Made by a program: the position numbers and the translations under genes. A DNA stretch of 11,135 nt from Gammaproteobacteria bacterium (GTDB lineage Bacteria > Pseudomonadota > Gammaproteobacteria > Burkholderiales > Thiobacillaceae). This document shows, in pieces, positions 6,592-11,135 of the stretch (position 1 is the first letter of the stretch; every line of letters starts with the position of its first letter). The stretch covers positions 1 to 11,135 of the forward strand of contig JAHJNP010000020.1 in assembly GCA_018820745.1 (NCBI GenBank). The letters run 5' to 3'. Under the pieces are notes generated by a model. The model saw only the letters and a program-made list of their open reading frames with translations. It had not been told where the DNA came from and did no database searches.

Positions 6592-6639
6592 GCCTGGCCT
6601 GTGCAGCGTTGCCCGGGTCAGGCAAGGACAACGGTGTCC
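6592..6639 (+). promoter_or_regulatory. Dual-hexaloop leader RNA (ANTAR/NasT-type antitermination target)
   Basis: Starting within a few bases of the predicted transcript start, two hairpins follow each other with a two-base linker. Hairpin 1 pairs 6592-6604 with 6611-6623 (two G-U pairs, one mismatch) and closes a six-base loop AGCGUU. Hairpin 2 pairs GGAC (6626-6629) with GUCC (6636-6639) around a six-base loop AACGGU. Both loops have A at position 1 and G at position 4, the signature known for RNAs bound by ANTAR-domain proteins such as NasR and NasT. The second hairpin shares bases with the terminator that follows, so the two structures exclude each other. The pairings were worked out by hand. 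A NasT/NasS pair is not in this window. Confidence 0.8.
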
Positions 6640-6671
6640 CTCGGCGTCATGCGCCAGGGCACCGTTTTTTT
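6630..6671 (+). terminator. Intrinsic terminator in the haemoglobin leader (attenuator)
   Basis: AACGGTG pairs with CACCGTT, then CCC with GGG and GGCG with CGCC around a TCATG loop, with two single-base bulges. The T-run is seven or more bases (6665-6671). No gene ends just upstream, so it must act on the leader transcript. Its left arm overlaps the 3' half of leader hairpin 2. Confidence 0.88.
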
Positions 6672-6780
6672 GATTTCCAGGCAGGAGCGATGGACCGGTC
6701 AATCCCCCTTGACGCGCCCAATGTGATCGGGCTGCTGTCGATTACATTATTTTCACCACCACGCAGAAAGGAAATGCCCC

Positions 6781-7194
6781 ATGACACCGCAACAAATCAC
6801 ACTTATCCAGACCAGCTGGGCCGCGGTCCTGCCCATTCAGGACACCGCCGCCGGGCTGTTCTACCAACGCCTGTTCGTGCTCGACCCGTCGGTGCGGCCC
6901 ATGTTCAAGGGCGACCTTGCCGCGCAGGGCAAAAAGCTCATGCAGGCCCTGGGATTCATCGTCAACAGCCTGACCCGGCTCGACGAACTGGTGCCGGTCG
7001 CGCAGGACATGGCGCGCAGGCACGTCGGCTATGGCGTCCAGGCCGAGCACTACGATACCGTCGGCACGGCATTGCTGTGGACGCTGGAGCAGGGATTGGG
7101 CTCGGCGTTTACCGACGAAACGCGCGATGCCTGGGCGATGGCCTACGGCACCCTGGCGGGGGTCATGAAGGAGGCCGCCTATGCGCCGGCCTGA
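6781..7194 (+). CDS. Single-domain bacterial haemoglobin (Vitreoscilla type)
   Basis: This 137-residue protein is one globin domain without a flavin reductase domain. The heme landmarks are visible: Tyr28 at B10 (LFYQRLF), Gln49 at E7 (LAAQGKKL) and proximal His81 at F8 (ARRHVGYGV), the same set as Vitreoscilla haemoglobin and flavohaemoglobins. Such proteins bind oxygen and nitric oxide; dioxygenase activity on NO would need a separate reductase. Start ATG 6781 has AAAGGAA seven bases upstream (6767-6773); ATG 6774 is out of frame. The regulatory region (NtrC box, sigma-54 promoter, dual-hexaloop leader, terminator) implies induction under nitrogen limitation with nitrate or nitrite. A protective role against NO made during nitrite assimilation is an inference. 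The downstream neighbour is convergent, so it is monocistronic. Confidence 0.92.
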   Translation: MTPQQITLIQTSWAAVLPIQDTAAGLFYQRLFVLDPSVRPMFKGDLAAQGKKLMQALGFIVNSLTRLDELVPVAQDMARRHVGYGVQAEHYDTVGTALLWTLEQGLGSAFTDETRDAWAMAYGTLAGVMKEAAYAPA

Positions 7195-7221
7195 TGGGGG
7201 AAACGGCGCGTAAACACTGAT

Positions 7222-7277
7222 TCAGCATGCGATCGCCCGGCTGCACGTTGGTGTGCAGCCGGGCGATCGCATGCTGA
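7222..7277. repeat. Perfect 25-bp inverted repeat with 6-base loop
   Basis: Bases 7222-7246 are the exact reverse complement of 7253-7277, with GTTGGT between. The arms contain GCATGC and GCGATCGC. It lies between the convergent haemoglobin and minE genes. No T-run follows on either strand, so it is not a standard intrinsic terminator, though such a stem could block or protect both transcripts. It has no mobile-element genes around it. Confidence 0.9.
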
Positions 7278-7327
7278 CGAAGCCATGCCGGGCGGGCAAG
7301 CCGGAGGAAAACGGAAGGGTGCGCCGG

Positions 7328-7582
7328 TCAGCGCATTTCAGGCAGCACGATGTTGACTTCGATTACCTCGAAATTCCCCTGCTTTTCCAGCCCGACCTTG
7401 ATGTCTTCCGGGTTGATCTTGACGTATTTCGAGATCACCGCGACCAGATCCTTTTGCAGATCGGGCAGGAAATCCGGGCCGGACAGGCCCACGCGCTCGC
7501 GCGCGATGATGAGTTGCAGGCGCTCTTTGGCGACCGAGGCGGTGGCTTTCTTTTCGCCGAAAATGTGGGAGAGCCAGGACAT
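7328..7582 (-). CDS. minE: Cell division topological specificity factor MinE
   Basis: This 84-residue protein drives MinD off the membrane and creates the pole-to-pole oscillation that places the division septum at mid-cell. The N-terminus [12 protein letters not shown] is the membrane-binding segment. [10 protein letters not shown] (21-30) is the MinD-contacting region, and residues 40-84 form the dimeric topological specificity domain. Its length is normal. The start at 7582 has GGAGG within the end of minD. An open frame continues upstream to 7678 but lies inside minD. It is the last gene of the minCDE operon, one base after minD. Confidence 0.97.
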   Translation of the reverse strand: MSWLSHIFGEKKATASVAKERLQLIIARERVGLSGPDFLPDLQKDLVAVISKYVKINPEDIKVGLEKQGNFEVIEVNIVLPEMR

Positions 7583-7583
7583 A

Positions 7584-8399
7584 TTACTTGCCTCCGAACA
7601 GGCGCTTGAGCAGGCCCGGTTTTTCATGGTCGACGAAGCGCAGCGGGTGCGTTTCGCCGAGGAAGCGGCCGATCGCATCCAGGTAGGCGTCGGCCACCGG
7701 GGTGTCTTTCTGGTGGATCGCGGGGACGCCCTGGTTGGAAGCGTGCAGCACCGCTTCTGATTCGGGGATGACGCCTAGGAGCGGAATCCGCAGCAGTTCC
7801 TGGATGTCGGTATAGGTCAGCATTTCGCCTTCGTGCGCGCGCTTCGGCGAATAGCGGGTGACCAGCAGGTGTTCCTTCACCGGCTCGCGGCCTTCGATGG
7901 CGCGGCGGCTTTTCGACTGGATGATGCCGAGGATGCGGTCGGAGTCGCGCACCGAGGAGACTTCCGGGTTGGTGACGACGATGGCCTCGTCGGCGAAGGT
8001 CAGCGCCATCACGGCGCCGTGCTCGATGCCGGCGGGCGAGTCGCAGACGATGTAGTCGAAGCCCTGGTGCTCGAGTTCCTTCAGGATCTTCTCCACGCCC
8101 TCCTCGGTGAGCGCATCCTTGTCGCGCGTCTGCGAGGCGGGCAGCACGAACAGGTTGTCGCAATTCTTGTCCTTGATCAGCGCCTGGTGCAGGTTGGCGT
8201 CGCCCTGGATGACGTTGACGAAGTCGTACACCACGCGGCGCTCGCAGCCCATGATGAGGTCGAGGTTGCGCAGGCCGACGTCGAAGTCGATGACGGCGGT
8301 CTTGAAGCCGCGCATGGCGAGACCGCTGGCGATCGAGGCGCTGGTGGTGGTTTTGCCAACGCCGCCCTTGCCCGAGGTGATGGTGATGATGGTGGCCAC
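7584..8399 (-). CDS. minD: Septum site-determining ATPase MinD
   Basis: This 271-residue membrane-cycling ATPase recruits MinC to the membrane and is displaced by MinE. The deviant Walker A motif [10 protein letters not shown] (residues 9-18) holds the signature Lys11. The switch region DSPAGIE is present. The C-terminal amphipathic membrane-targeting helix is [10 protein letters not shown]. Length and order (minC, minD, minE) are standard. A purine-rich ribosome site (AAAGGAAG, 8405-8412) precedes ATG 8399. Spacing is 24 bases from minC and one base to minE, so this is a single operon. Confidence 0.97.
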   Translation of the reverse strand: MATIITITSGKGGVGKTTTSASIASGLAMRGFKTAVIDFDVGLRNLDLIMGCERRVVYDFVNVIQGDANLHQALIKDKNCDNLFVLPASQTRDKDALTEEGVEKILKELEHQGFDYIVCDSPAGIEHGAVMALTFADEAIVVTNPEVSSVRDSDRILGIIQSKSRRAIEGREPVKEHLLVTRYSPKRAHEGEMLTYTDIQELLRIPLLGVIPESEAVLHASNQGVPAIHQKDTPVADAYLDAIGRFLGETHPLRFVDHEKPGLLKRLFGGK

Positions 8400-8423
8400 A
8401 GAGCTTCCTTTTTTACGTGGAGA

Positions 8424-9182
8424 TTAGAGAGGTTCGATGACGATCTGGCTGGCGTCGGCCAGGCGGATTTGCGCCGGCTTCTTCGCCACGGCGGCATCCA
8501 GTGCCGTGTCGAAGGTGCGATATACGCCCGCGATCGAAACCAGTTCGGCTTCGAGGTGGGTGGTGAAAATACGTGCCGTGACATCGCCGCGCGCGCCCGC
8601 AAGCGCCCGCCCCTTGAGCGGCGCATACACATGGATGCTGCCGTCGGCGATGACTTCCGCGCCGGGGTTGACCGCCGCCAGCACCACGATGTCGCCGCCC
8701 GCCGCATACACCCGCTGGCCCGAGCGCAGCGGCTTGTCGATGATGCGGGTGGGGACGGTGTTACCCGCAGCTATTTGCGGCGCGGGCGCTGCTGCCGGTT
8801 CGGGTAGGGGTTCCGGTTCGGGCGCAGCCTCGGCCGCCATCGGCGCAGGCGCGGCGGCGTTCAGCACCAGCAGCCCCGCCTGCACCGCGGCGGCGGCCAG
8901 TTCGTTTGATGCGTTTTGCACCGCGAACGGATTCAGTCCGCGGCTTTTCAGTTCCTGCACCAGCCAGGCCCAGTCGGGCGCGGCCGCGTCGGCCGGCAGC
9001 CGGCCGCACTCGAACACCGCCGCCTCGCCGCCGAAAAAATCCGGCGTCGCGGCAAACAGCGTGCTGATGTGGGTGTCCAGCGCGGCGGGTTCGGCGCTGT
9101 TGAGGATGATCTGTATCCCGGCGAGCCGCGTGGTCTTCAGTTCCAGCGCGGGCGTGGGGCGGGGCTCACGTCGGCGCGGCAT
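8424..9182 (-). CDS. minC: Septum site-determining inhibitor MinC
   Basis: This 252-residue protein inhibits FtsZ polymerisation away from mid-cell when bound to MinD. Residues about 12-106 form the FtsZ-inhibiting N-domain (ELKTTRLAGIQIILN). Residues 108-140 are an Ala/Pro/Glu-rich linker, as is common in betaproteobacteria. Residues 145-250 form the beta-helical C-domain that dimerises and binds MinD (GAEVIADGSIHVYAPLKGRALAGARGD). No good ribosome site precedes ATG 9182, and the short basic N-terminal stretch (PRRREPRPT) is unusual, so the start is less sure than the rest. It is the first gene of the min operon. Its promoter must lie in 9183-9386, where I could not pick a convincing -35/-10 pair. 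Confidence 0.94.
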   Translation of the reverse strand: MPRRREPRPTPALELKTTRLAGIQIILNSAEPAALDTHISTLFAATPDFFGGEAAVFECGRLPADAAAPDWAWLVQELKSRGLNPFAVQNASNELAAAAVQAGLLVLNAAAPAPMAAEAAPEPEPLPEPAAAPAPQIAAGNTVPTRIIDKPLRSGQRVYAAGGDIVVLAAVNPGAEVIADGSIHVYAPLKGRALAGARGDVTARIFTTHLEAELVSIAGVYRTFDTALDAAVAKKPAQIRLADASQIVIEPL

Positions 9183-9247
9183 GGCGGGAAAATTGGGGTG
9201 AATTCACGGACAGGTACATCGTAGGCAACCTCGAGAGTCTAGCCGTA

Positions 9248-9287
9248 CCTGCAACACGGGGCAACCGCGCAATGCCGGTGTTGCAGG
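9248..9287. repeat. Inverted repeat between the ABC ATPase and minC
   Basis: CCTGCAACAC (9248-9257) pairs exactly with GTGTTGCAGG (9278-9287), and GGCA/TGCC extends the stem inside. It lies 99 bases beyond the ATPase stop on the minus strand and upstream of minC. No T-run follows, so it may be a transcript end or a site in the min promoter region. The rest of 9183-9386 shows nothing clear. Confidence 0.6.
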
Positions 9288-9386
9288 ATGCGACCGGAAA
9301 TTCTCCGCGCAGCTGCCCTGATCGCACATCGCCAGCGCAGCCACGGGGTTTGGCCGGGGCGGCAGGCGGGTTTTCGCCGGGCGCTG

Positions 9387-10244
9387 TCAGGCTTGTTTTG
9401 CGAGGGGCACCTTGGTCGGCGTTGCGGCCTCCGGCGCCTTTTTCTGCGCGCCAATGTCCTCCACCTTGCGCTGGCGTTCATAGAGGAAAGCCAGCACTTC
9501 CTTTCGGAAGTGGTTGTAGCGGGCGTCGCCGGCCAGCTCCACGCGTTTGCGCGGCCGCGCCAGGTCGATCTGCAAAATCTCGCCGATGGTGGCGGCCGGC
9601 CCGTTGGTCATCATGACGATGCGGTCCGACAGCAGTACCGCCTCGTCGACGTCGTGGGTGATCATGATCACCGTGTTGCCGAGGTCGGCGTGGATCTCCA
9701 TCAGGGAATCCTGCAGATGGGCGCGGGTCAGGGCGTCGAGTGCGCCAAAGGGCTCGTCCATCAGCAGGACTTTCGGTTCCATGGCCAGCGCCCGGGCAAT
9801 CCCGACCCGCTGCTTCATGCCGCCGGAGATTTCGTCCGGGCGCTTGTCCATGGCGTGGGTCATGTGCACCAGTTCGAGGTTGTGGATGATCCAGTCGCGC
9901 ATCTCGGCCTTGCTCTTGGTGCGCCTGAACACCTGCTTGACCGCCAATTCGACGTTCTGATAGGCGGAGAGCCAGGGCAGCAGGGAGTGGTTCTGGAACA
10001 CCACGGCCCGTTCCGGGCCGGGAGCGTTCACCTCCCGGTCCTCGAGCAGCACGCCGCCCCCGGTGGCCAGATGCAGGCCGGCGACGATGTTCAGCACCGT
10101 GGACTTGCCGCAGCCGGAGTGGCCGATGAGGCTGACAAACTCGCCCTTGGCAATGTTCAGGTTCACCTTGTCCAGGGCGCGAAAAGGACCCTTGGGGGTG
10201 GGGAAGTCGATACAGACTTCGGAGAGTTGCAGATATTTGTTCAT
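9387..10244 (-). CDS. Nitrate/nitrite ABC transporter ATP-binding protein (NrtC/NrtD type)
   Basis: This 285-residue ATPase energises uptake through the adjacent permease. Walker A GHSGCGKST lies at 41-49, the Q-loop at Gln84, signature SGGMKQR at 140-146, Walker B VLLMDEP at 159-165 and the switch His at 197. The stretch VVFQNHSLLPWLSAYQNVELAV is typical of the nitrate/sulfonate/taurine (NrtD/SsuB/TauB) branch, and the NrtB-like permease next to it favours nitrate. The single nucleotide-binding domain, without a C-terminal solute-binding domain, is NrtD-like. The C-terminal tail (about 258-285) is Lys/Ala/Pro-rich and probably disordered. GGAG lies eight bases before ATG 10244, and the permease stop is 21 bases upstream, so they form an operon. 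Cyanate or sulfonate remain possible substrates. Confidence 0.88.
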   Translation of the reverse strand: MNKYLQLSEVCIDFPTPKGPFRALDKVNLNIAKGEFVSLIGHSGCGKSTVLNIVAGLHLATGGGVLLEDREVNAPGPERAVVFQNHSLLPWLSAYQNVELAVKQVFRRTKSKAEMRDWIIHNLELVHMTHAMDKRPDEISGGMKQRVGIARALAMEPKVLLMDEPFGALDALTRAHLQDSLMEIHADLGNTVIMITHDVDEAVLLSDRIVMMTNGPAATIGEILQIDLARPRKRVELAGDARYNHFRKEVLAFLYERQRKVEDIGAQKKAPEAATPTKVPLAKQA

Positions 10245-10265
10245 GGTTGGACTCCGGGTGGGCGC

Positions 10266-11135
10266 TTAGCGCAGGACTGCATGCTTGTCCCAGCTCACTT
10301 TTTGCTGCAGCAGCAACATGGCGCGGTCAAGCAGAAAACCGATGAGGCCGATCGCCAGCACGGCGACCATGATCCGGCCCAGGGAATTGGAACTGCCGTT
10401 CTGGAATTCGTCCCACACGAATTTCCCCAGTCCCGGGCTCTGCGCCAGCATCTCGGCGGCGATGAGCACCATCCAGGCGATGCCGAGCGACAGGCGCAGG
10501 CCGGTGAACATCAGCGGCAGGGAGGCGGGCACGATGATCTTGAATACGTGGGACAGGGCACCCAGCCGCAACACCTGGCTGACGTTGAGCAGGTCCTTGC
10601 TGACGTTGGCGACCCCCACGGCAGTATTGATCACTGTCGGCCACAGGCAGCACAGCAGCACCGTGAACATGGAGATCAGGAAGGATTTGGAAAAGGTGGG
10701 GTCCTGGCTCACGTACACCGCGCTCACCACCATGGTCACCAAAGGCAGCCAGGCCAAGGGCGACACCGGCTTGAACAGCTGGATCAGCGGGTTGACAGCG
10801 GCGTAGGCCGATTCGTTGAGGCCAATCAGGATGCCCAGTGGAATGGCAATCAGGGAAGCCAGGAAGAAGCCGGACAACACCGTGAACAGGCTGGTTCCGA
10901 TCTGATCCAGGAAAGTGGGCTTGCCGGTGTAGGGCCGGATTTCCACATGGGCCTGGGGGTTGGCCGCCAGGATCTGTGCATTGCGGGCTTCCTGGCGTGC
11001 GATGAAATCCTGTTTCCGCTGGCGTTCCTGCTGGTGTTCGGCGGCCAGATTGGTGGTTTGCTCCCACACCTGAACCGGGCCCGGGAATTGGCCCAGCGAG
11101 GTGTCGATCATCTTGGCGGCGTTGTACCAGAGGAA
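10266..11135 (-). CDS. nrtB: Nitrate/nitrite ABC transporter permease (5' end outside window)
   Basis: This is the inner-membrane permease of an NrtABCD-type transporter. The frame is open to the window edge: eight codons (FLWYNAAK) precede Met at 11111 and look like the end of the first membrane segment, so that Met is probably not the start. The visible 289 residues include a charged, Gln-rich periplasmic segment (QERQRKQDFIARQEARNAQ) and then five or so membrane helices. The cytoplasmic ATPase-coupling loop is around LRLGALSHVFKIIVPASLPLMFTGLRLS. The segment FKPVSPLAWLPL is characteristic of the NrtB family. The ATPase follows after 21 bases. The substrate-binding NrtA and the promoter are expected to the right of the window. 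Confidence 0.87.
   Translation of the reverse strand, partial: FLWYNAAKMIDTSLGQFPGPVQVWEQTTNLAAEHQQERQRKQDFIARQEARNAQILAANPQAHVEIRPYTGKPTFLDQIGTSLFTVLSGFFLASLIAIPLGILIGLNESAYAAVNPLIQLFKPVSPLAWLPLVTMVVSAVYVSQDPTFSKSFLISMFTVLLCCLWPTVINTAVGVANVSKDLLNVSQVLRLGALSHVFKIIVPASLPLMFTGLRLSLGIAWMVLIAAEMLAQSPGLGKFVWDEFQNGSSNSLGRIMVAVLAIGLIGFLLDRAMLLLQQKVSWDKHAVLR

Noticed and set aside
6709..6750. Second, sigma-70-type promoter between the leader terminator and the globin
   Set aside because: TTGACG is present but the only AT-rich -10-like bases are about 28 bases away, too far for a promoter.
6387..7220. Plus-strand open frame of 277 codons overlapping the globin gene and its leader
   Set aside because: It runs through the terminator hairpin and the globin in another frame and has Arg/Pro/Ala-rich composition with no family similarity.
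7833..8807. Plus-strand open frame (324 codons) opposite minD and minC
   Set aside because: It is antisense to two unmistakable genes; the length is due to high GC content.
1..11135. CRISPR arrays, tRNA or rRNA genes, insertion sequences
   Set aside because: No spaced repeat arrays, no cloverleaf or rRNA sequence, and no transposase-like frame or terminal repeat was seen.

Overview
This is GC-rich chromosomal DNA whose gene content points to a betaproteobacterium (Rhodocyclales or Nitrosomonadales-like). The indications are assimilatory nirBD followed by a kinase remnant, a minCDE operon with an Ala/Pro/Glu-rich MinC linker, and an NrtABCD-type nitrate transporter. The taxonomic call is an inference from gene content; no marker gene settles it.

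Layout. Bases 1-741 hold the 3' end of nirB and all of nirD (NADH-dependent nitrite reductase). They are followed by a decayed C-terminal fragment of a Ser/Thr kinase (about 822-1242) with at least two frameshifts. Bases 1374-4537 form a co-directional, visibly less GC-rich block: a LuxR-type regulator whose N-terminal half is an alpha/beta-hydrolase fold lacking a normal catalytic triad, a strong terminator, then two paralogous signal-peptide-bearing alpha/beta hydrolases. A 17-bp dyad precedes the first of these. Bases 4718-6272 (minus strand) carry a PagL-like lipid A deacylase and a Tat-exported dienelactone-hydrolase-family protein. Upstream of pagL are three 11-bp tandem repeats.

Bases 6498-7194 are the most informative part: a single-domain bacterial haemoglobin gene behind a complete nitrogen-control region. 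In order, it has an NtrC-type box, a sigma-54 promoter, two RNA hairpins each with a six-base loop with A at position 1 and G at position 4 (the ANTAR/NasT-type target signature), an intrinsic terminator that shares bases with the second hairpin, and then the globin ORF. A perfect 25-bp inverted repeat separates it from the convergent minCDE operon (9182-7328, minus strand). The right end (11135-9387, minus strand) holds a nitrate/nitrite ABC transporter permease (cut by the window edge) and its ATPase.

How the parts fit. Nitrate uptake (nrtB and the ATPase), nitrite reduction to ammonium (nirBD) and a haemoglobin under apparent NtrC/sigma-54 plus antitermination control suggest a dispersed nitrate-assimilation locus. 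It is interrupted by housekeeping cell-division genes and by the hydrolase/regulator cassette. The two candidates for new biology are the nitrogen-controlled haemoglobin leader and the pseudo-hydrolase LuxR sensor with its putative secreted hydrolase pair.
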